Shown: positions 44,050 to 53,086 of the stretch, one piece after another | Layout: the number at the start of each line of letters is the position of its first letter | Position numbering within the stretch: the first letter of the stretch is position 1 | Origin: Pseudomonas mandelii | GTDB taxonomy: Bacteria > Pseudomonadota > Gammaproteobacteria > Pseudomonadales > Pseudomonadaceae | NCBI RefSeq assembly: GCF_006438925.1 | Contig: NZ_RCZA01000012.1 | Coordinates: 62,001-126,000 of the forward strand | Reading direction: 5' to 3' | Length of the DNA: 64,000 nt | Notes under the pieces: model-generated | The model's database searches: none | Seen by the model: the letters and a program-made list of their open reading frames with translations, nothing else | Told to the model about the DNA's origin: nothing | Program-made: the position numbers and the translations under genes

Positions 44050-44754
44050 TCACACGCCGCTTTGCAGCAGCATGTTACGTACGTGACCGATGGCCTTAGT
44101 CGGGTTCAGGCCTTTCGGACAGACGTTGACGCAGTTCATGATCCCGCGGCAGCGGAATACGCTGAACGGGTCATCCAGCGAAGCCAGACGCTCGGCAGTC
44201 TTGGTGTCGCGGCTGTCTGCCAGGAAGCGATACGCTTGCAGCAGAGCAGCTGGACCCAGGAACTTGTCCGGGTTCCACCAGAAGGACGGGCAAGAGGTCG
44301 AGCAGCAAGCGCACAGGATGCACTCGTACAGACCGTCGAGCTTTTCACGCTCTTCAGGAGTCTGCAGACGTTCGATGGCCGGAGCCGGCGTGTCGTTCTG
44401 CAGGTATGGCTTAACCTTTTCGTATTGCTTGTAGAAGATGCTCATATCGACGACCAAGTCACGGATAACCGGCAAACCTGGCAGAGGACGAACGATCAGC
44501 TTGTTACCTTTTACGACAGCGGACAGCGGCGTGACGCACGCCAGAGCGTTTTTGCCGTTGATGTTCATGCCGTCGGAACCGCAAACACCTTCACGGCAAG
44601 AGCGACGATAGGAGAAACCCTCGTCCTGCTCTTTGATCAGGGCCAGCACGTCCAGCACCATCAGGTCTTTACCGTTGGTATTGACCTGGAATTCCTGCAT
44701 GAACGGCGCGGCGTCCTGATCAGGGTTGTAGCGATAAACACTGACTTGCAACAT
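44050..44754 (-). CDS. sdhB: Succinate dehydrogenase iron-sulfur subunit
   Basis: SdhB carries the three Fe-S clusters that pass electrons from FAD to quinone. All three ligand sets are visible in the 234 residues: CREGVCGSDGMNINGKNALAC in the region 55-75, CILCACCSTSCP near 145, and CRGIMNCVNVCPKGLNP near 202. Gene order is sdhCDAB with an 11-base gap after sdhA. Confidence 0.97.
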   Translation of the reverse strand: MLQVSVYRYNPDQDAAPFMQEFQVNTNGKDLMVLDVLALIKEQDEGFSYRRSCREGVCGSDGMNINGKNALACVTPLSAVVKGNKLIVRPLPGLPVIRDLVVDMSIFYKQYEKVKPYLQNDTPAPAIERLQTPEEREKLDGLYECILCACCSTSCPSFWWNPDKFLGPAALLQAYRFLADSRDTKTAERLASLDDPFSVFRCRGIMNCVNVCPKGLNPTKAIGHVRNMLLQSGV

Positions 44755-44765
44755 GGCGGCTACCC

Positions 44766-46541
44766 TTAATAAGTCCGAATCATTGGTTCAAAGGTCGGGA
44801 CTGTTTTTGGCGAGAAGTTCACGGCACGCTTGGTAACGCGCTTCTCACCCGGGAAATACAGGGTGTGGCACAGCCAGTTAACGTCATCGCGCTCTTCGAA
44901 GTCTTCACGGGCGTGAGCGCCGCGGGACTCTTTGCGGATTTCTGCGGCGATGGCGGTAGCTTCGGCCACTTCCAGCAGGTTCTGCAATTCCAGAGCTTCG
45001 ATACGAGCGGTGTTGAACGCCTGGCTCTTGTCGTTGATCTTGACGTTGGCGATACGGCCACGCAGATCAGCCAGCTGGGCAATACCCTTCTGCATGTATT
45101 CGCCGGTACGGAATACACCGAAGTAGTTCTGCATGCAGCTTTGCAGCTCTTTACGCAGGGTGGCGACGTCTTCACCTTCGGTACGCGAGTTCAGGCCATC
45201 GAGACGTGCCAGGGCAGCGTCGATGTCGGACTGGCGAGCGCGGGTGTAGTCGACGCCTTCTTTCAGGGTCTGTTCCAGGAACAGGCCGGCGGCACGGCCG
45301 AACACTACCAGGTCGAGCAGCGAGTTGCCGCCCAGACGGTTGGCACCGTGAACCGATACGCAAGCCACTTCGCCTACTGCGAACAGGCCCGGGATGATCT
45401 GGTCAACGCCGTCGGCATCCTGAGTGATTGCCTGACCGTGAATGTTGGTCGGCACGCCGCCCATCATATAGTGGCAGGTTGGAACGACCGGAATCGGCGA
45501 CACGGCTGGGTCGACGTGGGCGAAGGTCTTGGACAATTCCATGATGCCTGGCAGACGGCTGTGCAGAACTTCTTCACCGAGGTGATCGAGTTTCAGCATT
45601 ACGTGGTCGCCATCCGGACCGCAACCGTTGCCGGCGATGATTTCTTTAACCATCGAGCGAGCAACAACGTCACGACCAGCCAGGTCTTTGGCGTTCGGAG
45701 CATAACGCTCCATGAAACGCTCGCCGTGCTTGTTGATCAGGTAACCGCCTTCACCGCGGCAGCCTTCAGTAACCAGTACACCGGCGCCGGCGATGCCGGT
45801 TGGGTGGAACTGCCACATTTCAATGTCTTGTACCGGTACGCCAGCACGCAGAGCCATGCCGACGCCGTCACCGGTGTTGATCAGGGCATTGGTGGTGGAC
45901 GAGTAGATACGGCCTGCACCGCCAGTCGCCAGTACAGTGGCGTTAGCACGGACGTAGGAAGTTTCGCCGGTTTCGATGCAGATGACGATCATGCCGACAA
46001 AGGCACCATCTTCGTTCTTCACCAGGTCGACACCGTAGTATTCGTTGAGGAATACAGTGCCGGCCTTGAGGTTGGCCTGGTACAGGGTATGCAGCAGTGC
46101 GTGACCGGTACGGTCGGCAGCGGCGCACGTACGGGCAGCCTGGCCACCTTTACCGAAGTCTTTCGACTGACCGCCGAACGGACGCTGATAGATGCGGCCC
46201 TGCTCGGTACGGGAGAACGGCAAGCCCATGTGCTCGAGCTCAAAGACCGCTTCCGGGCCTACGGAACACATGTATTCGATAGCGTCCTGGTCACCGATAT
46301 AGTCGGAACCCTTGACGGTATCGTACATGTGCCAGCGCCAGTCATCGTTCGGATCTGCCGAGGCGATGGCACAGGTGATGCCACCCTGGGCGGATACGGT
46401 GTGCGAGCGAGTCGGGAAAACCTTGGTTACCACGGCAGTCTTGTGACCACCTTGTGCCAGTTGCAGCGCAGCGCGCATGCCAGCACCGCCGCCGCCAATA
46501 ATAATGGCGTCGAACGAAAGCGTATTAACTGTAGTAGACAT
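44766..46541 (-). CDS. sdhA: Succinate dehydrogenase flavoprotein subunit
   Basis: SdhA oxidises succinate using covalently bound FAD. The 591 residues have the dinucleotide motif IIIGGGGAGMRAAL near residue 13, the FAD-linked His in PTRSHTVSAQGGI near 45, the substrate-site HDR-like region (GGRDVVARSMVKE near 290-ish) and HGANRLGGNSLLDLVVFG near 400. It follows sdhD by three bases. Confidence 0.97.
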   Translation of the reverse strand: MSTTVNTLSFDAIIIGGGGAGMRAALQLAQGGHKTAVVTKVFPTRSHTVSAQGGITCAIASADPNDDWRWHMYDTVKGSDYIGDQDAIEYMCSVGPEAVFELEHMGLPFSRTEQGRIYQRPFGGQSKDFGKGGQAARTCAAADRTGHALLHTLYQANLKAGTVFLNEYYGVDLVKNEDGAFVGMIVICIETGETSYVRANATVLATGGAGRIYSSTTNALINTGDGVGMALRAGVPVQDIEMWQFHPTGIAGAGVLVTEGCRGEGGYLINKHGERFMERYAPNAKDLAGRDVVARSMVKEIIAGNGCGPDGDHVMLKLDHLGEEVLHSRLPGIMELSKTFAHVDPAVSPIPVVPTCHYMMGGVPTNIHGQAITQDADGVDQIIPGLFAVGEVACVSVHGANRLGGNSLLDLVVFGRAAGLFLEQTLKEGVDYTRARQSDIDAALARLDGLNSRTEGEDVATLRKELQSCMQNYFGVFRTGEYMQKGIAQLADLRGRIANVKINDKSQAFNTARIEALELQNLLEVAEATAIAAEIRKESRGAHAREDFEERDDVNWLCHTLYFPGEKRVTKRAVNFSPKTVPTFEPMIRTY

Positions 46542-46544
46542 GAA

Positions 46545-46913
46545 TCAGATACCCCAAAGAATCTGCACACCCCAGACGAAGTAGGCGAACATCGCAATGC
46601 CGCATACTGCCTGGAAGAGGAAACGTACTGCAGTCGCGGACTTGCCCAGCGCCATCGGCGTCAGGTAGTCGGTCGCGATGGTCCACATGCCAACCCAGGC
46701 GTGAGCGCCCAGGGCCACCAGGGCCAGCAGACTGAAGATACGCATCCCGTTGCTTGCAAACAGCTCGTGCCATTGGGCGTAGCCAATGCCAGGGTGCGCT
46801 GCCAGGTATCCAATCAGGAAAATGAAATAAGCCGCGAGAACAACCGCAGACACACGCTGCGCCATCCAGTCATAGAGGCCGGAACGCGACAGGTTCGTTA
46901 CGCTGGTTACCAT
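46545..46913 (-). CDS. sdhD: Succinate dehydrogenase membrane anchor subunit
   Basis: SdhD is a 122-residue protein with three hydrophobic segments, anchoring the enzyme and helping bind heme b and quinone. The family motif GLYDWMAQRVSAVVLAAYF (residues 12-30) includes residues of the quinone site, and GAHAWVGMWTIATDYL near 70 contains a heme-side His and quinone-side Asp/Tyr. It overlaps sdhC by seven bases. Confidence 0.95.
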   Translation of the reverse strand: MVTSVTNLSRSGLYDWMAQRVSAVVLAAYFIFLIGYLAAHPGIGYAQWHELFASNGMRIFSLLALVALGAHAWVGMWTIATDYLTPMALGKSATAVRFLFQAVCGIAMFAYFVWGVQILWGI

Positions 46914-47281
46914 ATCCAAACTCCCGCCAGAACGATCAACACCGCAGACACGGCGATAATGATTTTCGAGCCCAGCTTGCCGCCTTCCAGCGTCTCACCG
47001 ATGCCCATGTCCATGATCAAATGGCGCACGCCGGCTACCATGTGATACAGCAAGGCAGAGAGGAGGCCCCATGCTACGAACTTGGCCAGCGGACTGGTCA
47101 AGCATGCCTTCACTTCGACAAAACCTTCCTCGGAACCCAGAGATTTGCCCAATGCATACAGCATGAAGCCAAGGCCCAGGAAGAGGATGATGCCGGAAAC
47201 ACGGTGAAGAAACGACGTAACGCCGGTGATGGGGAGTTTGATGGTCCTAAGGTCTAGGTTTACAGGTCGTTGGCTTTTCAC
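46907..47281 (-). CDS. sdhC: Succinate dehydrogenase cytochrome b556 subunit
   Basis: SdhC is the first gene of sdhCDAB. The 124 residues have RPVNLDLRTIKLPITGVTSFLHRVSG near the start (quinone-site Ser/Arg) and the heme His in LLYHMVAGVRHLIMDMG near 84. The start at 47281 is GTG, which gives the usual family N-terminus, with no clear Shine-Dalgarno. A TTG 11 codons earlier would give a longer form. A sigma-70 promoter lies about 127 bases upstream. Confidence 0.95.
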   Translation of the reverse strand: MKSQRPVNLDLRTIKLPITGVTSFLHRVSGIILFLGLGFMLYALGKSLGSEEGFVEVKACLTSPLAKFVAWGLLSALLYHMVAGVRHLIMDMGIGETLEGGKLGSKIIIAVSAVLIVLAGVWIW

Positions 47282-47415
47282 GGCTTTTTTTTCACACTGA
47301 AGAGCCCCTAACAATCAGGGCAAAGTTGTTGGGGAGTGCACTGGTCAGGTAACCACTACCCAGGGATGCGACCCCCAACAAAGCAGGCCAAAAAGCCCCT
47401 GGCGGTCGGTGGCCG

Positions 47416-47444
47416 AGTATAGACAGTTAGGCTACTAATGACAA
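47416..47444 (-). promoter_or_regulatory. Sigma-70 promoter of the sdh operon
   Basis: TTGTCA (47444-47439), 17-base spacer, TATACT (47421-47416) on the minus strand. The start of transcription should be near 47408, about 127 bases before the sdhC start, leaving a leader that could carry post-transcriptional control. Confidence 0.8.
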
Positions 47445-47558
47445 CGCGTTCACCTCCCCCTAATAGCTCATTGCACAAGTCGTATAAAAGGCGTAAATGG
47501 CAGTCAATTTCGAGGAAAAAGTCCGGTTAAAGCCTTCTGGAGCAAGACTTTAGGCAAA

Positions 47559-47586
47559 TTGACATTCGAATTTATCTCACTATAGT
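47559..47586 (+). promoter_or_regulatory. Sigma-70 promoter of gltA
   Basis: TTGACA (47559-47564), 16-base spacer, TATAGT (47581-47586). Close to consensus, with the start of transcription near 47593, about 50 bases ahead of gltA. It diverges from the sdh promoter about 115 bases away. Confidence 0.85.
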
Positions 47587-47644
47587 GGTGCGGGCCCTGC
47601 GTGGGGGGTCTGTCTGATGATTTCAAGCATAAATAGGAGGCCAC

Positions 47645-48934
47645 ATGGCTGACAAAAAAGCGCAGTTGATCATCGAGGGCGCAGCCCCCGTCGAGCTGCC
47701 CATTTTAACCGGCACCGTTGGTCCCGATGTAATCGATGTTCGGGGCCTGACGGCCACGGGCCGTTTCACCTTTGACCCTGGTTTCATGTCGACAGCTTCC
47801 TGCGAGTCGAAGATCACCTATATCGACGGCGACAACGGCATCCTGCTGCACCGCGGCTACCCGATCGAACAGTTGGCTGAAAAGTCGGACTACCTGGAAA
47901 CCTGCTATCTGCTGCTCAACGGCGAATTGCCGACCGCAGAACAGAAGGCCCAGTTCGTCAGCACCGTGAAGAACCACACCATGGTTCACGAGCAGCTGAA
48001 GACCTTCTTCAACGGCTTCCGTCGCGACGCCCACCCGATGGCCGTCATGTGCGGCGTAGTCGGCGCCCTCTCGGCCTTCTACCACGACTCCCTGGACATC
48101 AATAACCCGCAGCATCGCGAAATCTCCGCGATCCGCCTGGTTGCCAAGATGCCGACCCTGGCAGCGATGGTTTACAAGTACTCGATGGGGCAACCCATGA
48201 TGTACCCGCGCAACGACCTGACGTACGCGGAAAACTTCCTGCACATGATGTTCAACACCCCGTGCGAGATCAAACCGATCAGCCCGGTGCTCGCCAACGC
48301 CATGGACAAGATCTTCATCCTCCATGCCGACCACGAGCAGAACGCATCGACTTCCACCGTACGCCTGGCCGGCTCTTCGGGTGCCAACCCGTTCGCCTGT
48401 ATCGCCGCCGGCATCGCTGCACTGTGGGGCCCTGCCCACGGCGGCGCGAACGAAGCTGTTCTGACCATGCTCGATGAAATTGGCGATGTGTCGAACATCG
48501 ACAAGTACATCGCCAAGGCCAAGGACAAGAACGATCCGTTCAAACTGATGGGCTTCGGTCACCGTGTTTACAAAAACCGCGACCCACGCGCAACAGTCAT
48601 GAAGCAGACCTGCGACGAAGTGCTGAAGGAACTGGGCATCACCAACGATCCGCAACTCGAACTGGCAATGCGCCTGGAAGAGATCGCCCTGACCGACCCG
48701 TACTTCATCGAACGCTCGCTGTACCCGAACGTCGACTTCTACTCGGGGATCATCCTCAAGGCGATCGGCATTCCAACCAGCATGTTCACCGTGATCTTCG
48801 CTTTGGCACGGACCGTCGGCTGGATCTCCCACTGGAAAGAAATGCTCTCCAGCCCGTACAAGATTGGCCGCCCGCGCCAGCTGTACACCGGCTACGAGTC
48901 GCGTGACATCACCAAGCTGGAAGACCGCAAATAA
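47645..48934 (+). CDS. gltA: Citrate synthase (type II)
   Basis: This 429-residue enzyme condenses acetyl-CoA with oxaloacetate. Catalytic residues are visible: His in PISPVLANAMDKIFILHADHEQ-type stretch near 235-ish, His in MGFGHRVYKNRDPR near 305, and Asp near LYPNVDFYSGI at 362. An AGGAGG sits five bases before the ATG at 47645. Divergent from sdhC; a strong terminator follows. Confidence 0.97.
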   Translation: MADKKAQLIIEGAAPVELPILTGTVGPDVIDVRGLTATGRFTFDPGFMSTASCESKITYIDGDNGILLHRGYPIEQLAEKSDYLETCYLLLNGELPTAEQKAQFVSTVKNHTMVHEQLKTFFNGFRRDAHPMAVMCGVVGALSAFYHDSLDINNPQHREISAIRLVAKMPTLAAMVYKYSMGQPMMYPRNDLTYAENFLHMMFNTPCEIKPISPVLANAMDKIFILHADHEQNASTSTVRLAGSSGANPFACIAAGIAALWGPAHGGANEAVLTMLDEIGDVSNIDKYIAKAKDKNDPFKLMGFGHRVYKNRDPRATVMKQTCDEVLKELGITNDPQLELAMRLEEIALTDPYFIERSLYPNVDFYSGIILKAIGIPTSMFTVIFALARTVGWISHWKEMLSSPYKIGRPRQLYTGYESRDITKLEDRK

Positions 48935-48969
48935 GACCTGTCTTGCGATAACGTCTTGAGTTGCACCGG

Positions 48970-49005
48970 AAACGGCCTCTATTTATATAGAGGCCGTTTT
49001 TGTTT
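48970..49005 (+). terminator. Intrinsic terminator after gltA
   Basis: AACGGCCTCTAT/ATAGAGGCCGTT stem followed by TTTTTGTTT. Confidence 0.9.
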
Positions 49006-49113
49006 GTGCGGCGGTGGCGTGGTGTGGGATTGGGGGCATCCGTTGCTGCGGTAACGGCTGCTTATGGTTTCGCTTTTACAGCGACTCACTTTTCCAGACG
49101 CCGAAAAGTAAGA

Positions 49114-49145
49114 GCCAAAGCCAAAGCCAAAGCCAAAGCCAAAGC
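49114..49145 (+). repeat. Tandem hexamer GCCAAA x5
   Basis: Five exact units of GCCAAA followed by GC. Slippage could change their number. Confidence 0.9.
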
Positions 49146-49156
49146 AACCTAACAGC

Positions 49157-49241
49157 TGTGCGAGCCTGCTCGCGAAGGCGGTGGATCAGGCACAGCAATG
49201 TTGATTGAACCGCCGCCATCGCGAGCAGGCTCGCTCCCACA
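49157..49241. repeat. REPIN inside the inverted-repeat element
   Basis: Inverted REP pair with cores GCGAGCCTGCTCGCGA and TCGCGAGCAGGCTCGC. Confidence 0.8.
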
Positions 49242-49575
49242 ATGAATCGGCGTACCCGCTTCGCTCTTAACCACTCATCAGGCCGAGCGTTAGCTCGCCT
49301 TCAGCTTTTGATCTTGCTTTTGATTTTGATCTACCCGCCCTTCGGAACGAAGGAACACCGAGCCCTAGCGAGGGGCCGGACGCTCGGGGCGAGCCTTTTT
49401 TTGCTTACTTTTTTTTGGCGTTTGAAAAAAAAGTGAGTCGCCGTAAGGGCGAAACCCTAAGTAGCCGTTACCGCAGGAATGGATATGTACCCCAGTCAAC
49501 AACAGCATGGTCGGCCCAAAGGCCGCCACAACAAACAAGCCCCCCCACTAACAATCCGATAACCGCCCACAAAAC

Positions 49576-49607
49576 AAAATGCCCCGATCTCTCGACCGGG
49601 GCATTTT
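49576..49607 (-). terminator. Intrinsic terminator after actP
   Basis: AAAATGCCCCG/CGGGGCATTTT stem followed on the minus strand by GTTTTGT. Confidence 0.85.
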
Positions 49608-49643
49608 CTGTTTAACGCAGCTTATATAGCCAAGCCTGAAGCC

Positions 49644-51302
49644 TTAGTGAGCAACCGCCCCACTCGCCCCCAAACCAGTCTGCGAACGAACAAACTGCGG
49701 GAAGAACAGCGCACGCTCATTAACGCCGGCCGTCGACTTGTCAGTGATCGAGAAGAACCAGATCCCGATAAACGCAATGGCCATGGAGAACAGCGCCGGG
49801 TACTCATACGGGAAGATAGCCTTCTCGTGATGCAGGATCTGCACCCAAATGGTAGGACCAAGGACCATCAAACCAACGGCACTGATCAGACCCAACCAGC
49901 CACCGATCATCGCCCCGCGTGTGGTCAGCTTCTTCCAGTACATGGAAAGCAGCAGCACCGGGAAGTTACAGCTCGCCGCGATGGAGAACGCCAGGCCTAC
50001 CATGAACGCGATGTTCTGGCTTTCGAACAGAATGCCCAGACCGATCGCCAACACACCCAGGCAGACGGTGGTGATTTTCGAAACGCGGATCTCATCCTTG
50101 TCGTTGGCTTTGCCCTTCTTGATCACGCTGGCGTAAAGGTCGTGAGACACCGCCGTAGCGCCGGCCAGCGTCAAACCGGCCACTACAGCCAGAATGGTTG
50201 CGAACGCGACTGCCGAGATGAAGCCCAGGAAGATACTGCCACCCACCGCGTTAGCCAGGTGCACCGCCGCCATGTTGTTGCCGCCCAACAGCGCGCCAGC
50301 AGCATCTTTAAAGGCAGGGTTGGTGCTGACCAGCAGGATCGCGCCGAAGCCGATGATGAACGTCAGGATGTAGAAGTAACCAATGAAGCCGGTTGCATAC
50401 AGCACGCTCTTGCGAGCTTCTTTCGCGTCACTCACGGTGAAGAAGCGCATCAGAATGTGCGGCAGGCCAGCGGTACCGAACATCAGTGCCAGGCCAAGCG
50501 AGAATGCCGAGACCGGATCTTTCACCAGGCCGCCCGGACTCATGATCGCTTCACCTTTAGGGTGAACCTTGATCGCCTCGGAAAACAGCAGGCTGAAGTC
50601 GAAGTTGACGTGCTTCATGACCATCAGCGCCATGAACGTAGCACCGGACAGCAGCAACACGGCCTTGATGATCTGCACCCAAGTGGTCGCCAGCATGCCG
50701 CCGAACAACACGTACATGCACATCAGGATACCGACCAGGATCACGGCAACGTAGTAGTCGAGACCGAACAGCAGCTGAATCAGCTTGCCGGCACCGACCA
50801 TTTGCGCGATCAGGTAGAACGCCACCACCACCAGCGAGCCGCAAGCGGACAGCGTGCGGATCTGGGTTTGCCCAAGGCGGTAGGACGCCACGTCGGCAAA
50901 GGTGTATTTACCCAGGTTACGCAGGCGCTCGGCGATCAGGAACAGAATGATCGGCCAGCCCACCAGGAACCCGATCGAGTAGATCAGGCCGTCGTAGCCA
51001 GAAGTGAACACCAGGGCGGAAATACCCAGGAAGGACGCCGCCGACATGTAGTCACCGGCGATCGCCAGACCGTTCTGGAAGCCGGTGATCTTGCCACCCG
51101 CCGCATAGTAGTCGGCTGCCGAATTGTTGCGTTTGGAAGCCCAGTAGGTGATGCACAGGGTCAGACCAACGAACGCGACAAACATCAGGATCGCGGAGAC
51201 GTTGAGCGGTTGTTTGTGCACTTCGCCGGTCAGGGCTTCACCTGCCCAGGCGCCAGGTGCAAAGGCTGCGATGCTCAATAGAGCCATTAGACGCCGGATC
51301 AT
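49644..51302 (-). CDS. actP: Cation/acetate symporter
   Basis: ActP is a 552-residue member of the sodium:solute symporter family that imports acetate and other short carboxylates. It has a cleavable-type N-terminus (ALLSIAAFAPGAWAGEA) and about 13 membrane segments. Family segments near 66-110 include AIAGDYMSAASFLGISALVFTSG, split over several residues, and GLPHILMRFFTVSDAKEARKS lies near 283. Its ATG overlaps the yjcH stop (ATGA), the standard pairing. Confidence 0.93.
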   Translation of the reverse strand: MIRRLMALLSIAAFAPGAWAGEALTGEVHKQPLNVSAILMFVAFVGLTLCITYWASKRNNSAADYYAAGGKITGFQNGLAIAGDYMSAASFLGISALVFTSGYDGLIYSIGFLVGWPIILFLIAERLRNLGKYTFADVASYRLGQTQIRTLSACGSLVVVAFYLIAQMVGAGKLIQLLFGLDYYVAVILVGILMCMYVLFGGMLATTWVQIIKAVLLLSGATFMALMVMKHVNFDFSLLFSEAIKVHPKGEAIMSPGGLVKDPVSAFSLGLALMFGTAGLPHILMRFFTVSDAKEARKSVLYATGFIGYFYILTFIIGFGAILLVSTNPAFKDAAGALLGGNNMAAVHLANAVGGSIFLGFISAVAFATILAVVAGLTLAGATAVSHDLYASVIKKGKANDKDEIRVSKITTVCLGVLAIGLGILFESQNIAFMVGLAFSIAASCNFPVLLLSMYWKKLTTRGAMIGGWLGLISAVGLMVLGPTIWVQILHHEKAIFPYEYPALFSMAIAFIGIWFFSITDKSTAGVNERALFFPQFVRSQTGLGASGAVAH

Positions 51303-51610
51303 TGCTGAGCCTCCTTGAGAATCGCATTGTTCAGGTCGTCGAATTCGCCATTGGCGCGTCGTACGTAGATTGCAGTCAGGATAAAGGCCGAGAGAATCAG
51401 CCCGACACCAATCGGTATCCCCCAGGTAATCGAAGACTCGGGGCTGATTTTCGCCCCCAGAATATGCGGCCCGTAAGCAATCAAAAGGATGAATCCGGAG
51501 TAAAGCCCAAGCATGATCGCCGAAAGAATCCAGGCGAACCTTTCTCGCTTACTAACCAGCTCCTTGAAGCGCGGGCTGTTTTGAATCGAGAGGTAAATGC
51601 TGTCGTTCAT
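51299..51610 (-). CDS. yjcH: DUF485 membrane protein, ActP partner
   Basis: This 103-residue protein has two hydrophobic segments (residues 28-50 and 62-85). DUF485 proteins of this size sit directly upstream of actP in many proteobacteria. GAGG is seven bases from the ATG, and AAAAACAA overlaps the start region on the minus strand, a possible Crc/Hfq site that would fit control of acetate uptake. Confidence 0.92.
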   Translation of the reverse strand: MNDSIYLSIQNSPRFKELVSKRERFAWILSAIMLGLYSGFILLIAYGPHILGAKISPESSITWGIPIGVGLILSAFILTAIYVRRANGEFDDLNNAILKEAQQ

Positions 51611-51741
51611 TGTTTTTATCCTCGCAGCACAGATGAAGTTGGAACGTTATCCACTCTATGCGGCTACGGAACTGGTTCCAGACGACCTTAGTATTAGAAC
51701 GACATGACAGAATCGCCATTTTCCAGCAGACGCTGAAGCCA

Positions 51742-51832
51742 ATGTGGGAGCGAGCTTGCTCGCGATAGCGGTGTGTCAGTCAACATCAATATCGACTGAT
51801 ACACCGCTATCGCGAGCAAGCTCGCTCCCACA
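51742..51832. repeat. REPIN, near-perfect palindrome
   Basis: GTGGGAGCGAGCTTGCTCGC and its inverse, plus flanking GATAGCGGTGT and ACACCGCTATC, form an about 40-base stem with a short spacer. It separates yjcH from betX. Confidence 0.9.
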
Positions 51833-51842
51833 AGGGAAAGCA

Positions 51843-51876
51843 AAAGGCCGCTTGGCGGTTATGCCAAGCGGCCTTC
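51843..51876 (-). terminator. Intrinsic terminator after betX
   Basis: Stem AAGGCCGCTTGGC/GCCAAGCGGCCTT followed by TTGCTTT on the minus strand. Confidence 0.85.
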
Positions 51877-51906
51877 AGAAGTGCTGACTAGACGCGTCAG
51901 CTCAAA

Positions 51907-52758
51907 TCATTTAGTCCAATCTGCAACACGTTCCGGGTGTTTGGCGACCCAATCCTTCGCGGCGGCTTCAGGTTTGGCACCATCTTGAATGGCCAACATG
52001 ACTTCGCCGATTTCGTCTTTCGACGCCCACTGGAAGTTCTTCATGAACTTGGCAACTTCCGGAGCCTTGGTTGCCAGTTCTTTGCTGCCGATGTTGTTTA
52101 CAGTTTCAGCCGCGCCATAAACGCCTTTCGGGTCGTCCAGGAAGCGCAGTTTCCACTTGGCGAACATCCAGTGCGGCACCCAACCGGTGACAGCAATGGA
52201 TTCGTTTTTCTTCTCGGCACGGGTCAGCTCGGCAATCATGCCGGCGCCGGAACTGGCCTTGAGTTGATAGCCGGTCAGATCGTAGTCCTTGATGGCCTGT
52301 TCGGACTTGAGCATTACGCCCGAACCGGCGTCGATGCCGACGATGCGACCCTTGAAGCTGTCGTCGGTTTTCAGATCGGCAATACTTTTAGCTTTGACGT
52401 ACTCCGGCACGATCAGGCCAATTCTTGCGTCCTTGAAGTTCGGACCGTAATCGACGACTTGATCCTTGTTCTTGGTCCAGTATTCACCATGAGTCACTGG
52501 CAGCCACGCAGACATCATGGCATCGAGTTTGCCAGTGGCCACGCCCTGCCACATGATCCCGGTGGCGACTGCTTGCAGTTTCACGTCATAACCGAGTTTC
52601 TGCCTGATCACTTCAGCGGCCACGTTGGTCGTGGCAACACTGTCCGACCAGCCGTCGACATAACCGATAGTCACTGCCTTGCCTTCGGCGCTGGCTACAG
52701 TAGAACTGATCGCCAGCACCAAAGCGGCACCTGCGCCCAAGAGTCGTCGCATCTTCAT
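51907..52758 (-). CDS. betX: Glycine-betaine/quaternary amine ABC substrate-binding protein
   Basis: This 283-residue periplasmic protein has a signal peptide (LLGAGAALVLAISSTVASAEG). The OpuAC fold is supported by VTIGYVDGWSDSVATTNVAAE near residue 30, GKLDAMMSAWLPVTHGEYW near 75 and VTGWVPHWMFAKWKLRFLDDP near 195. Trp residues form an aromatic cage for betaine. No permease or ATPase gene is next to it, so it must share a transporter elsewhere. From memory, P. aeruginosa PA3234-PA3236 has the same actP-yjcH-betX order, which is why I use this symbol. GGGGAAG precedes the ATG. Confidence 0.85.
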   Translation of the reverse strand: MKMRRLLGAGAALVLAISSTVASAEGKAVTIGYVDGWSDSVATTNVAAEVIRQKLGYDVKLQAVATGIMWQGVATGKLDAMMSAWLPVTHGEYWTKNKDQVVDYGPNFKDARIGLIVPEYVKAKSIADLKTDDSFKGRIVGIDAGSGVMLKSEQAIKDYDLTGYQLKASSGAGMIAELTRAEKKNESIAVTGWVPHWMFAKWKLRFLDDPKGVYGAAETVNNIGSKELATKAPEVAKFMKNFQWASKDEIGEVMLAIQDGAKPEAAAKDWVAKHPERVADWTK

Positions 52759-53086
52759 CGTTACTTCCCCGAAAGTGCTGCGCTCGACGGATGCCGAGTC
52801 GCGTCAACGTATTGTTATGGTGCACAGCGCCCCCATCACGCCCACCGCAAACTCGTCCGAACATCAGCGGAGTACTGATGCGTCGATAATCAACCTCACG
52901 ACAATGGGGACCTTCTCTGCCAGCGACCTCAAGGCATCGAGAAACGACATCAGAACGCCATTAATCTAGACCACCGGAGGCCCGCCGGCCAATCCGCCCA
53001 AACTTTGCATGTCAAAAGTATGCAGGCCACCAAGCACGCGGCAAATGAAGGTAACATGCGCGGCTTTGCTCCCAGACGGCCTGACC
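52759..53086. other. Intergenic region between betX and the GH17 gene
   Basis: 328 bases between divergent genes. No repeat and no strong promoter stands out; CGTTGACGCGAC near 52810 on the minus strand is a poor -35 candidate for betX. Confidence 0.5.

Larger units (their letters stand above)
49030..49490. repeat. Inverted-repeat element of about 460 bases with a REPIN inside
   Basis: Two arms of about 80 bases (around 49030-49110 and 49403-49490) are inverted copies. CTGCGGTAACGGCT, GGTTTCGC and GCGACTCACTTTT recur in order on opposite strands, at close to 85-90% identity over 50 aligned bases. Between them lie five tandem GCCAAA units (49114-49145), a REPIN (49157-49241) and an AT-rich stretch with TTTTGAT repeats. 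No gene is supported inside. The 48935-49643 gap is otherwise a pair of terminators. Confidence 0.75.

Noticed and set aside
44865..47045. A 726-codon open frame on the plus strand
   Set aside because: Antisense to sdhA and sdhD; low-complexity reading with no motif.
49114..49145. Possible CRISPR-like array
   Set aside because: Units are six bases with no spacers; it is a simple tandem repeat.
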